Assembly (NCBI RefSeq): GCF_009696465.1
Contig: NZ_VULX01000010.1
Span: 1-64,000 of the forward strand
Direction: 5' to 3'
Source: Inconstantimicrobium porci
GTDB taxonomy: Bacteria > Bacillota > Clostridia > Clostridiales > Clostridiaceae
Length of the DNA stretch: 64,000 nucleotides
Position 1 is the stretch's first letter, and every line of letters begins with the position of its first letter. The position numbers and the translations under genes were made by a program. Under the pieces are notes generated by a model. That model saw only the letters and a program-made list of their open reading frames with translations, had not been told where the DNA came from and made no database searches. This document shows, piece by piece, positions 50,628-60,689 of the stretch.

Positions 50628-53600
50628 ATATAGATTTGTAAACTTAAATTATAATAATAACTCAATGAAGATAGATGATGAAAGCTTTTTCCTTGACTGC
50701 GAAAATACAATGTTTAATTTGAGAAATGGTGGAGGAAAATCTGTACTTGTGCAGATGATGATGGCTCCTTTTGTACATAAAAGATATAGAGATTTTAAGG
50801 ATAGACCTTTTGAAAGTTATTTTACATCTAATATTCCAACATATATCATGGCAGAATGGAAACTTGAAAATGAGGCTGGATATGTTCTTACAGGAATGAT
50901 GGTGAGAAAAAGAGAAGTTCAGTCTGATGAGGATTCAAAAGAAAAGCTGGATATAATTAATTTTATAAGCGAATATAGAATAAAGAATAATTGTGATATT
51001 GATAGTTTAAAGATTGTAGAAGAAATTAATGGACACAAAGCTGTAAAAAGTTATGCAAATGCAAAAAAATTATTTGAGGAACTTAAAAAAAATCCTGATG
51101 TGAAATTCAGTTATTTTGATATGTCTAATTCTGCAACAAGCAAAGCATATTTTGATAAGCTGCTAACTTATAAGATTAATTATAAAGAGTGGGAAAATGT
51201 AATCAAAAAGATTAATCTTAAAGAATCAGGTCTCTCTGAACTTTTTGCAAATGCAAAAAATGTAGAAGGTCTTATGAAGGAATGGTTTCTGCCAGCCATT
51301 GAAAACAAGCTTAATAAAGATGAAGATAGGATTAAAAACTTTAGGGAGATTATTTCTGATTATATAATTCAGTACAAGGAAAATAAGCACAGCATTGATA
51401 AAAAAGCAAAGATGGAGTTGTTCTGTAAATTATCAGGTAACCTTTATGATGAGTGTGATAAATATATTGAAACTATTGAAAAAAGAGAAGAACTTGAAAA
51501 TGTAATGGCTAATGATATTGCATATTTAAAGCAGAGCAAGCTAAATTACGAATCAGAACAACAGGAATTAGATAAGGATTGTGAAGCATTAAATGATGCA
51601 TTAAAGGAACTTATGTATGAGGAAAAATCTCTTGAAATTTATGAAGAAGAAGATAAAAGAGATGATATAGAAAGAAAGCTTGAAGATTTAAAGAATTACT
51701 TAGACAGTCTTAAGTCAAAAAAAGAGGAGTTAAGTAAAAAACTTAATGTTTTAAGATGCGCTAAAATTCACAAAGAATATATGGAAAGATCTCAGGAATG
51801 TCAGGATTATGAGAATAGACTGAAGGTATTAAACAGCAGAAACAAAGATTTTGCACCAAGAATAAATGATTTAGGGTATTCTATAAAAAGTATTTTAACA
51901 AAAGAGCTTTTATTAGCAGAGAATGAGCAGCATCAAAATGAAGATTTAAAGAAATCATTAATTGAAGAAAAGAAGAAAATTGAGATTTCTATAGAAGATA
52001 ATAATAAAACAATACGTGCAATGTCTAAAGATGAAGGAGATTTAAGCAGCAGTATAAGATATTTTGACAAAGAGCAGGATAGCTTTAATAAAAAATATAA
52101 TGAAAATCTAATTAGAAATATTGAAGGTTATTTTAATGATCATGATATATTTGAATTAGACAAGGAAATTACTGATTCCAGTGCAAAATTTGAGGAAAGC
52201 AAAAAAGCAGTAAATGAGAATATATTTGAATTAGAGGAAGAGTTAAAAAGTGTTACAAGGCAGAAAGAAACAGCATCAAACAAGAGTGTACAGATAGATA
52301 GAGATCTTAAGTACAAAAATGAACAGGCTGAAAAATATGATGAAGATATTGAAAAGAGAAAAGAGATAATTAAATATGTTGATCTTAATGAATCATATGT
52401 ATTTGATACTGATAAAATAAGAGAGCTTTTTTATCGAAAGATTGCAGATATAAAGGAAGAAGAAAATAAGCTTAGAATATTGCTTGAAAAGAAGAAAGAG
52501 GAACTTTTAAATCTTGAAAGTGGCAAGGTGCTTAAGCTTCCAAAGGATGTAGAAAAAGAACTTAAAAAACGTGATATCAATATAATTTACGGTATGGACT
52601 GGCTTAGAAGCAATAGTTATAGTGAAGCTGAAAATAAAAGATTTATAGAAAGAAATCCTTTTATACCTTATTCCCTTGTTATGAATGAATCTGATATAAA
52701 TGTTTTGAAGGATAATCCGATAAACTGCTATACATCCGCACCAATATCAATTATACGAAGAGAAAAACTGACTGATTCTTTAAAGGATAATAGTGAGATT
52801 ATCACAAGCATAAATGGAGTTGAGTTCTTAATTTCATTTAATGATAAGCTGTTAAATCAGAAGGAACTTAAAAACCTTATAAACTCAAAGAAAGATGAAA
52901 TAGTAAAAATAGAAAATGATATTAGTGTAAAAGAAGATTCTATAATGTTTTATGAAGAAAAGAAGAATATCATTGAAAAGTCAGATATTACATTAGAAAA
53001 GTACAATAATCTTAAGGAAACAATAAAAAGCCTTAAAGATGAACTAGATAATACAAAGTCTGATTTAATAACTTATGAAAAGAAAAGGCAGGAAATTAAT
53101 TCTAAGATTAATGATGGAAATAATGAAATTAAAAAGCTAGAGAAAGAAATTGAAAGATATAAGAATAAACGTGAAGCTTATGACAATTTAATTGCTTCTT
53201 ATAATATTTATAAAGAAAATAAGCAGAAGCTTGATAACGTTAAAGATATTATATCAGCATGCAAGAATTCAATAAGCAACTTAAAGAAAGACAAAGATAA
53301 GAATGAAGAATCTTCTAGAGAATGTGACGAAAAAATAATTCATAATAGAGAAAATATAAAAGCTATAAATGATGATATGGCTGTTTATAACATGTACACT
53401 AGTGGTAATATAATTGAAAAAGATACTGAAGATTTAAAAGCTGAGTATGCTTCACTTACTAAGAAGATTTCTGAATCTGAAAATGAATTAAAAGAAAAAA
53501 TAAAAATTAGTAGTAAAAAGTTTAAAGATACAGAACTGGAACTTATAGCAAAATCTAAAAAATATGGTATTAAAGATAGTGAGTATACAGCTGTTTTATA

Positions 53601-55014
53601 TGATGTATACAAGGAAAATGAAGCTGAAGATAATCTTTCTCTTTGTGAAAAAGATATTGTTAAAACAAACGATGATATATCACCATTGAATGGTGAACTT
53701 AAGTTTATAAATAAGACTTTAACAAAATGTTATAAAGATTTAAAAAATAATTTCGGATATGATACTGCTAAAGACAGAAGTTTAATATTTAATAAAAATT
53801 ATAAGGAGGAAGAAGCTTCAGTAGAGTTTAAAATTAAAAACAACAGACAAAAATCACTGGAAGTAGCCGATATATTATCAAAGATAAGTAGTTCATTAAG
53901 CAGTGTAAGTGAATATGGAAGTCTGTTAATTAAAGAGAATATAGACACATTTATAAAGATATCAGATTTAGATGAAACTTTAGGAAAGCTTAAAAGAGAT
54001 TTATCAAAACTTAAAGAAGATGAGTCAAAGAATGAAAATAGCCTGCAAAGAGCTGTGTATAAAGTTCAAATAAATGATGAGTTCAAAGATGAGGTTTTCT
54101 TTAAAGAGCCTATAGATACACTTTTAGCAATTGTTTCAAAGCCATATGAGTTTAAGGAACAGCTTACAATGCTAAATGATTCTTACAATAAGCTTATGGA
54201 AAAATTAAGCTATGATATCGAGCTTATTGAAAAAGAAGAAGCTAATGTTTTAGAAAATCTATTAGATTATATTAAGACAATACATGAAAATATATCTAAA
54301 CTTGATGACAATTCAAGCATTACTATTAAAGATAAGAGAATAAAAATGCTTAATATAATTGTGCCAGAGTGGCAGGAAAATGATGATTTATACAAAGTAA
54401 AACTTAGAGAGTATATTGAACAGCTTAGAAACCAATGTGTTATAACTCTTGAAAATAATGAAAGCATTGAGGAACTTATAAGTAACAACATCAATACATC
54501 TAAACTTTATGATGAGGTGGTTTCCCTTTCTACAATTAATATTAAACTTTACAAAATTGAAGAAGATAAACAGAGACCAATAAGCTGGAATGAAGTATCT
54601 TCAAATTCAGGCGGTGAAGGTTTCCTTTCTGCATTTGTTATTTTATCAAGTCTTCTTTCATATATGAGAAAAGATGATAGCGATGTATTCAGCAGAAGAG
54701 AGGAAGGAAAGGTGCTGATAATGGATAATCCATTTGCTCAGACAAATGCGGCACATCTGCTTAAACCGCTTATGGAAGTTGCAAAGAAGAGCAATACACA
54801 GCTTATATGCCTTACTGGACTAGGTGGAGATTCAATATATAATAGGTTTGATAATATTTACGTTTTAAAGCTGATTTCATCAAAGATTAAAAATGGTATG
54901 AAGTACTTAAAAGGTGAACATGCAAAGGGTAATGATGAAGCAGAATATGACATTGAAATGATGGAGTCATCAAGATTTAAGATAGAAGATATGGAACAGA
55001 CCAGACTATTTTGA
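50611..55014 (+). CDS. jetC: Wadjet JetC-like SMC ATPase
   Basis: A 1467-aa SMC/MukB-like ATPase starting at ATG 50611 (GGGGAGGAAAGC in front), not at 50533. The N-terminal head has Walker A FNLRNGGGKSVLVQMMM with Lys43. Residues ~290-1260 are long heptad coiled coils (KLEDLKNYLDSLKSKKEELS and many others) with a hinge-like globular break near 640-770. The C-terminal head has the signature SSNSGGEGFLSAFVILSSLL and Walker B GKVLIMDNPFAQ. The usual catalytic Glu after the Walker B Asp is Asn here (DNPF). It is the motor that extrudes DNA loops for JetD to cut. Confidence 0.9.
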   Translation: MSRINKYRFVNLNYNNNSMKIDDESFFLDCENTMFNLRNGGGKSVLVQMMMAPFVHKRYRDFKDRPFESYFTSNIPTYIMAEWKLENEAGYVLTGMMVRKREVQSDEDSKEKLDIINFISEYRIKNNCDIDSLKIVEEINGHKAVKSYANAKKLFEELKKNPDVKFSYFDMSNSATSKAYFDKLLTYKINYKEWENVIKKINLKESGLSELFANAKNVEGLMKEWFLPAIENKLNKDEDRIKNFREIISDYIIQYKENKHSIDKKAKMELFCKLSGNLYDECDKYIETIEKREELENVMANDIAYLKQSKLNYESEQQELDKDCEALNDALKELMYEEKSLEIYEEEDKRDDIERKLEDLKNYLDSLKSKKEELSKKLNVLRCAKIHKEYMERSQECQDYENRLKVLNSRNKDFAPRINDLGYSIKSILTKELLLAENEQHQNEDLKKSLIEEKKKIEISIEDNNKTIRAMSKDEGDLSSSIRYFDKEQDSFNKKYNENLIRNIEGYFNDHDIFELDKEITDSSAKFEESKKAVNENIFELEEELKSVTRQKETASNKSVQIDRDLKYKNEQAEKYDEDIEKRKEIIKYVDLNESYVFDTDKIRELFYRKIADIKEEENKLRILLEKKKEELLNLESGKVLKLPKDVEKELKKRDINIIYGMDWLRSNSYSEAENKRFIERNPFIPYSLVMNESDINVLKDNPINCYTSAPISIIRREKLTDSLKDNSEIITSINGVEFLISFNDKLLNQKELKNLINSKKDEIVKIENDISVKEDSIMFYEEKKNIIEKSDITLEKYNNLKETIKSLKDELDNTKSDLITYEKKRQEINSKINDGNNEIKKLEKEIERYKNKREAYDNLIASYNIYKENKQKLDNVKDIISACKNSISNLKKDKDKNEESSRECDEKIIHNRENIKAINDDMAVYNMYTSGNIIEKDTEDLKAEYASLTKKISESENELKEKIKISSKKFKDTELELIAKSKKYGIKDSEYTAVLYDVYKENEAEDNLSLCEKDIVKTNDDISPLNGELKFINKTLTKCYKDLKNNFGYDTAKDRSLIFNKNYKEEEASVEFKIKNNRQKSLEVADILSKISSSLSSVSEYGSLLIKENIDTFIKISDLDETLGKLKRDLSKLKEDESKNENSLQRAVYKVQINDEFKDEVFFKEPIDTLLAIVSKPYEFKEQLTMLNDSYNKLMEKLSYDIELIEKEEANVLENLLDYIKTIHENISKLDDNSSITIKDKRIKMLNIIVPEWQENDDLYKVKLREYIEQLRNQCVITLENNESIEELISNNINTSKLYDEVVSLSTINIKLYKIEEDKQRPISWNEVSSNSGGEGFLSAFVILSSLLSYMRKDDSDVFSRREEGKVLIMDNPFAQTNAAHLLKPLMEVAKKSNTQLICLTGLGGDSIYNRFDNIYVLKLISSKIKNGMKYLKGEHAKGNDEAEYDIEMMESSRFKIEDMEQTRLF

Positions 55015-55334
55015 TAGATTAGAGATATGAGAGAAGAGATTAGAGAAAAGGAAAAAATTTATTCGCTATGCTTATAAATTTCTAATTCAAATGGAGGATG
55101 CTCCTCCATGCCTTCTGTGGGATTGCTGGACGCAATTCCACCTGTGGCTTTTTCAGGTGGAAGGTGATTGTTTTGAGAATTGTTCAATAATTCAGTGATA
55201 GTGAGTGTTCTAATTGATAATTTTTATGCTTTGCATGGCCAAGCATGTAATTGAAATTTTATATTTAAATATTAAATAGCGATATATGTTATAATAAGTT
55301 AAATAACTAAAAAGATGTAAGTGGGGACTAAAAT
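55015..55334. repeat. Intergenic mosaic after the Wadjet operon
   Basis: A purine-rich word (TAGATTAGAGATATGAGAGA..., 55014-55055), GGAGGATGCTCCTCC (55093-55107), TGGGATTGC/GCAATTCCA (55118-55140), CCACCTGTGGC, then plain AT-rich DNA. No gene. Confidence 0.6.
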
Positions 55335-56321
55335 ATGAAGTGTAAGGTGTCTGTTATTATTCCTGTATATAACAGTGAAAAATATCTTAAAAGGGTAATT
55401 TTATCATTAAAGGAACAGACGTTAAAGGAGATGGAATTCATTTTTGTCGATGACTGCTCTACTGATAATAGTCTTAATATTTTATATGAATTTGAAAAAA
55501 TAGATCCAGAAAGAGTGCTTGTAATTAAGCTTGATGAAAATCTGGGACCAGGTGGTGCGAGAAATGCAGCACTACAGTATACTAGTGGCGAGTATATAGC
55601 CTTTGCTGACAGTGATGATTATATGGATAAAAATACGTATGAGCTTATGTATGAGAAGGCTAAGGAAGATGATTATGATATTGTGGACTGTGGCTACTAC
55701 AGTGAGAGAAAAAACAAAGATATGTACTTGTGGAATAAAAGCATGGAGGGAGAAGTAACTTTAGAGAAGAGAGTTATGATGTTTATTACATGTGGATTCC
55801 TCTGGTCAAAGCTTTATAAGAGCGATGTAATAAGAAATAGCGGTATACAGTTTATTGAAAGACTGCAGTATGAAGATGTGGACTTTCTTAATAGACTATA
55901 CTGTAGAATACATAAGGTGGGTATATTAGACAAGCCATTATATCATTATTGTAATAACGAAGACTCATTTACTAACAAGGGAAAAAGGAATGGTTTTTTT
56001 AAGATTAATGATATTTTCAGCAGTAAGTATCTAGACAATATGAGAAGGGAAAATAAGTTTGAAATTTTAAGACCAGTTATTGAAAATGTTGTTTTAGGTA
56101 TATGGTTTGACATGTTTAAAACATATGTAGCAGTGGAAAATAAAAATATGGATGATTTCCTAAAAATAATTGATAAGGAAATCAAAAAATATATTCCTGA
56201 TTATGGTCATAATCTGTTCTTTGAAGAGCAGGCAAAAAAGGATAAGGTTAAAGCGGCTTTTCTTATGAACTGCTATGATAGAAATAAAGCTAAGAGATTA
56301 ATAGATGCTATATCAGTATGA
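55335..56321 (+). CDS. Glycosyltransferase family 2
   Basis: A 328-aa GT-A enzyme. CKVSVIIPVYNSEKYLKRVI begins the nucleotide-binding fold, FIFVDDCSTDNS holds the first Asp, ENLGPGGARNAALQYTSGEY and IAFADSDDY provide the metal-binding DSD, and QYEDVDFLNRLYCR is the acceptor-side ED. No membrane helices. It adds a sugar to an unknown acceptor, perhaps a surface polysaccharide or teichoic acid. It stands alone. Confidence 0.92.
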   Translation: MKCKVSVIIPVYNSEKYLKRVILSLKEQTLKEMEFIFVDDCSTDNSLNILYEFEKIDPERVLVIKLDENLGPGGARNAALQYTSGEYIAFADSDDYMDKNTYELMYEKAKEDDYDIVDCGYYSERKNKDMYLWNKSMEGEVTLEKRVMMFITCGFLWSKLYKSDVIRNSGIQFIERLQYEDVDFLNRLYCRIHKVGILDKPLYHYCNNEDSFTNKGKRNGFFKINDIFSSKYLDNMRRENKFEILRPVIENVVLGIWFDMFKTYVAVENKNMDDFLKIIDKEIKKYIPDYGHNLFFEEQAKKDKVKAAFLMNCYDRNKAKRLIDAISV

Positions 56322-56402
56322 TTTTAAAATATATAATTATTGATACAATGTCTAGTATATGGTTATAATATAGTATGTTGTTAAAATAAGGAGTGGTTAT
56401 AA

Positions 56403-57827
56403 ATGATTATAAAAATGACTAAATCCTGCCCTCATAATGTAGATACAATAGTAACTTTTACAAAGTTTGATACTGCACCAAAGTTTACTTGCCCTACATT
56501 ACAGAAGATATATGATGAATATTACGGAAACGATGATACTTCATTAAAAGCAGGAGAAATAAAATATAGAAGAATTAAAATTGGTGAAGAGTTCAGAAAC
56601 CTTCTTATAGTAGGTTTTGATTGTCATAGAGAAGATGCTTTTGCTTTCTTCAGAAAGACTGTATTAAAATTAGGTTCAAAATTAAAAGAAATAAATTCTA
56701 AGGCGGCTTTTATAGACAAGCTTACTGAACTTGTGTTTACTGACGACAAAGAAGAAATCGTTAAGCAGTTTGCTATGACTATGCCTATGAGTGAGTATAC
56801 TTTTGATAAATACATATTAGACAAAAAGGACAAGCAGGAAAAAGAAATTTATATATATGGTGATTATGTTGAGGCATTAGAAGAAGCTAACAACATAGCT
56901 GAAGGAATAAAGATTTCAAAAGACCTTGTAAATGAACCTGCAAACGTGCTTACTCCAGCAGAACTTGCAGAAAGAACTGTTCACCTAGGTACTAAGTATG
57001 GATTTGATGTTAAAGTTTATTCAAAAGAAGAATGTGAAGCTTTAGGAATGAGCGCATTCTTAGCAGTTGCATCTGCAAGCGTTAATGAACCTAAGTTCAT
57101 TGTTATGAAATATAAAGGATTAGACAGCGATTCTTACGAAGGAATAATTGGTAAAGGATTATGCTACGATTCAGGCGGATTATTCTTAAAGCCAGGCAGA
57201 AGCATGGTTGAAGAAAAGAGTGATATGGCTGGAGCTGCATCTGTTATTGGAGCAATGTGTGCAATGGCAGCTAACAAGGTTAAGAAGAATATCGTAGCAG
57301 TAGTTGCTGCATGTGAAAACATGGTTGATGGCAAAGGCTACAGAAATGGCGATATCCTAAGCACTATGAACGGCAAGTCTGTATTTATCGGTAGCACTGA
57401 TGCTGAAGGAAGACTTACTATGGCTGATGCTCTTACTTACCTTGTAAGAAAAGAAAATGTAGACAGCATAGTAGAATTTTCAACTTTAACTGGGTCTTGT
57501 GCAAACTTCTTTGGTGATGTATGTGCAGCAGTTTTAACTACTGATGATGATATGTATGAAAAGATGGTATCAAAGAGCACATTGACAGGGGAAAAGTATT
57601 GGAGAATGCCAGTATTTGATGAGTATAAGGAAATGATAAAATCAGATATAGCTGATCTTAAGAACAAATCAGTTTCAGCAGCTGGAATATGCGCAGGATT
57701 ATTCCTTGATCAGTTTAAGGAAGACAAGAAATTCATGCATGTTGATATAGCAGGAGTTGCCTTCACAAATGCCAAAGGTGGTTCAGGCTTCGGAGTTAAA
57801 TCAATATATTATTATTTTAATAGATAA
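56403..57827 (+). CDS. Leucyl aminopeptidase, M17 family
   Basis: A 474-aa cytosolic metallopeptidase. The N-terminal regulatory-like domain is weakly conserved. The catalytic half is canonical: GKGLCYDSGGLFLKPG (first metal Asp), MVEEKSDMAGAASVIGAMCA, and VFIGSTDAEGRLTMADALTY with the Asp/Glu ligands and Arg. It releases N-terminal residues using two metal ions. AAGGAGTGGTTATAA precedes the ATG. The name pepA is not used because the N-terminal half is divergent. Confidence 0.93.
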   Translation: MIIKMTKSCPHNVDTIVTFTKFDTAPKFTCPTLQKIYDEYYGNDDTSLKAGEIKYRRIKIGEEFRNLLIVGFDCHREDAFAFFRKTVLKLGSKLKEINSKAAFIDKLTELVFTDDKEEIVKQFAMTMPMSEYTFDKYILDKKDKQEKEIYIYGDYVEALEEANNIAEGIKISKDLVNEPANVLTPAELAERTVHLGTKYGFDVKVYSKEECEALGMSAFLAVASASVNEPKFIVMKYKGLDSDSYEGIIGKGLCYDSGGLFLKPGRSMVEEKSDMAGAASVIGAMCAMAANKVKKNIVAVVAACENMVDGKGYRNGDILSTMNGKSVFIGSTDAEGRLTMADALTYLVRKENVDSIVEFSTLTGSCANFFGDVCAAVLTTDDDMYEKMVSKSTLTGEKYWRMPVFDEYKEMIKSDIADLKNKSVSAAGICAGLFLDQFKEDKKFMHVDIAGVAFTNAKGGSGFGVKSIYYYFNR

Positions 57828-57943
57828 TAATTAAAGTAATTTGATATTTTAAAATTAAAATATTTATATACTAAAAGAACAAAGTACTTTGATGTTATAT
57901 GATTATAGTATTAAAGTACTTTTCTTATATATAGGGGGCTTTT

Positions 57944-58636
57944 ATGTTTAATGTACTTATAGTCGATGATGAAGTTGAAATAAATGAACTTATAGAAGTA
58001 TATCTTAAAAGTGACGGCTACAATATATTAAAAGCATATAATGGTGAAGATGCTTTAAAAATAGTTAATGAGCAGAAGGTGGATTTAATAATTCTTGACG
58101 TTATGATGCCTAAAATAAATGGATTTGATGTCTGCATGAAGATAAGAAAGGATTATAACATACCCATTATTATGGTCAGCGCTAAGAGTCAGGATATTGA
58201 TAAAATTCAGGGGCTTTCACTTGGTGCAGATGATTATATTACAAAACCATTTAATCCTTTGGAATTATCAGCAAGAGTTAAAGCGCAGATCAGAAGAAGA
58301 TATTATCTAGATAGAGATGCAAAAGAAAAAGATGATAATGTAATAGAAATCAAGGGAATAAGCATAAATAAAGAAAAACATAAGGTGTATCTTTATGGAG
58401 AGCAATTAAAGCTAACGCCTAAGGAATATGATATTCTCCTGCTTTTATGTTCAAACCCTGGAAAAGTGTTTAATGCTGAAGATATTTTTAAAAGTGTGTG
58501 GAAGGAAAAATATTTTGAAGCCAATAATACTGTAATGGTTCATATATGGAGACTTAGAGAAAAGATTGAGGAAGATGCAAAGAATCCAAAAATATTAGAA
58601 ACTGTATGGGGAGTTGGATATAAAATTGAAAATTAA
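57944..58636 (+). CDS. OmpR-family response regulator
   Basis: A 230-aa regulator with a receiver domain (acidic pair Asp8/Asp9, phosphoacceptor Asp52 in LIILDVMMP, Lys in DYITKPFNP) and a winged-helix DNA-binding domain (LTPKEYDILLLLCSNPGKVF then WGVGYKIEN). This resembles VanR-type regulators. It overlaps the kinase gene downstream. The pair is followed by an ABC transporter, a common layout for sensing cell-envelope-active peptides, so that transporter is a likely target. Confidence 0.94.
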   Translation: MFNVLIVDDEVEINELIEVYLKSDGYNILKAYNGEDALKIVNEQKVDLIILDVMMPKINGFDVCMKIRKDYNIPIIMVSAKSQDIDKIQGLSLGADDYITKPFNPLELSARVKAQIRRRYYLDRDAKEKDDNVIEIKGISINKEKHKVYLYGEQLKLTPKEYDILLLLCSNPGKVFNAEDIFKSVWKEKYFEANNTVMVHIWRLREKIEEDAKNPKILETVWGVGYKIEN

Positions 58637-59726
58637 GTTTAAAATACTATTCAACTTCTTTATTTCTGCAGTATTATCATTAATCATAAGTTTATTTCTA
58701 TATTTTGGAGCTATTTTCCTGCTTCATAAATGCAGTAACAAACTGTATATGAAGTTTATTAATGAATATAACACTAACGTATATGCTATGCTTCTATTTA
58801 CTTTAAGCATGCTTTTAATCTTTATAATCATAATGTGTATGATTTTCTTCAAGCGCATGGACAGCATAACAGATTATATTGAAGAAATAACAGAAAAGGT
58901 TAATGAGGCAGCACAGGGAGATTTAGATATACAGATTTCAAAGCGCGGAAATAATGAATTAAGCAATCTTTCTGAAAATATCAATAACATGGCTGACAGC
59001 ATAAAGAAATTAATTGCCAGGGAGAGATTATGGGAGAAGCAGAAGAATAATATGATTACAAACCTGTCACATGATTTAAGAACACCGCTGACTTCCATTC
59101 TTGGCTTTTTAGAAATAATCGCAAGTAAAAAATATACTGATGAAAAGGAGCTTGATCATTATATTAAAATCGTCCTAAGTAAATCAAAAGAGCTTGAAGA
59201 ATCAGTTAATCAGCTTTTTGAGTTCACCAAAATATCTAATGGTGATATAAAACTTAATTTAGCTGAGCTTGATGCTGGTGAATTGATAAGTCAGAGCTTA
59301 ATTGGTTTTATGCCGGATTTTGAAAAAGAAAATATGACATACGAGATTCATGCAGCAAAGGAGCATATTAAAATTTATGCAGATCCGCTTTTTATGGTGA
59401 GAGTATTTAATAACCTTACTTCAAACTGTATCAAGTATGGAAGTTCTGGCAGGAAATTAGATATTTATATCAGTGAAACAACTGAAGGTAAAGTGCAGAT
59501 TATTTTTAGAAACTATGGAGATATGATAGATGCTAAAGATATAGGTACTTTATTTAACAGACTTTATAGAGCAGAGAAGACATGTGAAAAAAGAGAAGGT
59601 ACAGGTCTTGGACTAGCCATAGTTAAAGCTGTAGTTGAGCTTCATAACGGCAGCATTGAAGTAACAAGCAGTAAGAAAAAAACAGATTTTATAATAGAAA
59701 TTGCAAATTGTAAGGTAATGTTATAA
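58626..59726 (+). CDS. Sensor histidine kinase
   Basis: About 366 aa with two N-terminal helices and a short loop between (about 14 residues, so sensing is probably in or through the membrane). A HAMP domain, DHp domain (NLSHDLRTPLTSILGFLEII, with His149 or His153 depending on the start) and HATPase (NNLTSNCIKYG, RLYRAEKTCEKREGTGLGLA) follow. No ATG is available: TTG 58614 and TTG 58626 both lie inside the regulator gene; the latter is better spaced from GGGGAG. Likely VanS-type. Confidence 0.9.
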   Translation: MKIKFKILFNFFISAVLSLIISLFLYFGAIFLLHKCSNKLYMKFINEYNTNVYAMLLFTLSMLLIFIIIMCMIFFKRMDSITDYIEEITEKVNEAAQGDLDIQISKRGNNELSNLSENINNMADSIKKLIARERLWEKQKNNMITNLSHDLRTPLTSILGFLEIIASKKYTDEKELDHYIKIVLSKSKELEESVNQLFEFTKISNGDIKLNLAELDAGELISQSLIGFMPDFEKENMTYEIHAAKEHIKIYADPLFMVRVFNNLTSNCIKYGSSGRKLDIYISETTEGKVQIIFRNYGDMIDAKDIGTLFNRLYRAEKTCEKREGTGLGLAIVKAVVELHNGSIEVTSSKKKTDFIIEIANCKVML

Positions 59727-59807
59727 TTTTCGTAAGAAAAAGTTTAGATTTAAAAAGAGAAAAATTTGTATCATAAATACATAAGATTCAGGGAGGATTA
59801 TGTATTT

Positions 59808-60689
59808 ATGAATATAAGAATTAATAATTTGTCAAAAGAATATGCAAAGGGCGTATTTGCATTAAAGAACATTGATTTAGAATTAGAAAATGGTGTTATT
59901 GGTCTGTTAGGACAAAATGGCGCTGGCAAATCCACATTAATGAGAATTTTATCTACGATAATGAAGCCAAGCTCTGGAAGTGTATCAGTAGATGATGTAG
60001 ATATATTAAAAAATGAAGACTATTTGAAACATATCTTAGGCTATCTGCCACAGAATTTTGGGATTTATCCAAATTTAAGTGCAAGAGAATTTCTTGAGTA
60101 TATAGCAGCTGTAAAGGGAATGAGTAAAAAGGCTGCTAAAAAGAGAATTAATGAACTTTTGGAGCTATTAAATCTTCACGATGTAGCAGATAGTCCTCTT
60201 AAGAGCTATTCTGGAGGGATGAAACAAAGAGTTGGTATTGCACAATCTCTTTTAAATGATCCTAAATTTCTAATACTTGATGAACCTACAGTAGGATTAG
60301 ATCCAGAAGAACGTGCCAATATTAGAAATATCATATCTGAAATATCAAATAATAGAATTATTCTTTATTCAACACATATAGTCACAGATATAGAGTCTAT
60401 AGCTGATAAAATTGCCATTATGAAGAAGGGCAGTTTAAAGTGTTATGATTCTATAGAAAATTTAATAAATTCAGTTCGAGGGATGGTTTGGAAGGAAACT
60501 ATTCCATATAGTGAGTTAAATACTTTCCGTATGAAGTATGTAGTCAGCAGTATAAATAGGATTGGCGACAATGTAGAAGTAAGGGTGATTTCTGATAACA
60601 TGCCTATGAAATATGCAGTAAAAGTTGAACCACGTTTAGAGGATGCATACATGTATTACTGCCACTTCAAGGACAGAGGTGATATGTAA
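59808..60689 (+). CDS. ABC transporter ATP-binding protein
   Basis: A 293-aa ATPase starting at ATG 59808 (GGGAGG upstream), with Walker A GLLGQNGAGKSTLMRIL, signature YSGGMKQRVGIAQSL, Walker B FLILDEPTVGLDP and a ~75-residue C-terminal extension. It belongs to the ABC-2 exporter group. The stop overlaps the permease start (TAATG). It follows the two-component genes by about 80 bases and is probably under their control. Confidence 0.93.
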   Translation: MNIRINNLSKEYAKGVFALKNIDLELENGVIGLLGQNGAGKSTLMRILSTIMKPSSGSVSVDDVDILKNEDYLKHILGYLPQNFGIYPNLSAREFLEYIAAVKGMSKKAAKKRINELLELLNLHDVADSPLKSYSGGMKQRVGIAQSLLNDPKFLILDEPTVGLDPEERANIRNIISEISNNRIILYSTHIVTDIESIADKIAIMKKGSLKCYDSIENLINSVRGMVWKETIPYSELNTFRMKYVVSSINRIGDNVEVRVISDNMPMKYAVKVEPRLEDAYMYYCHFKDRGDM

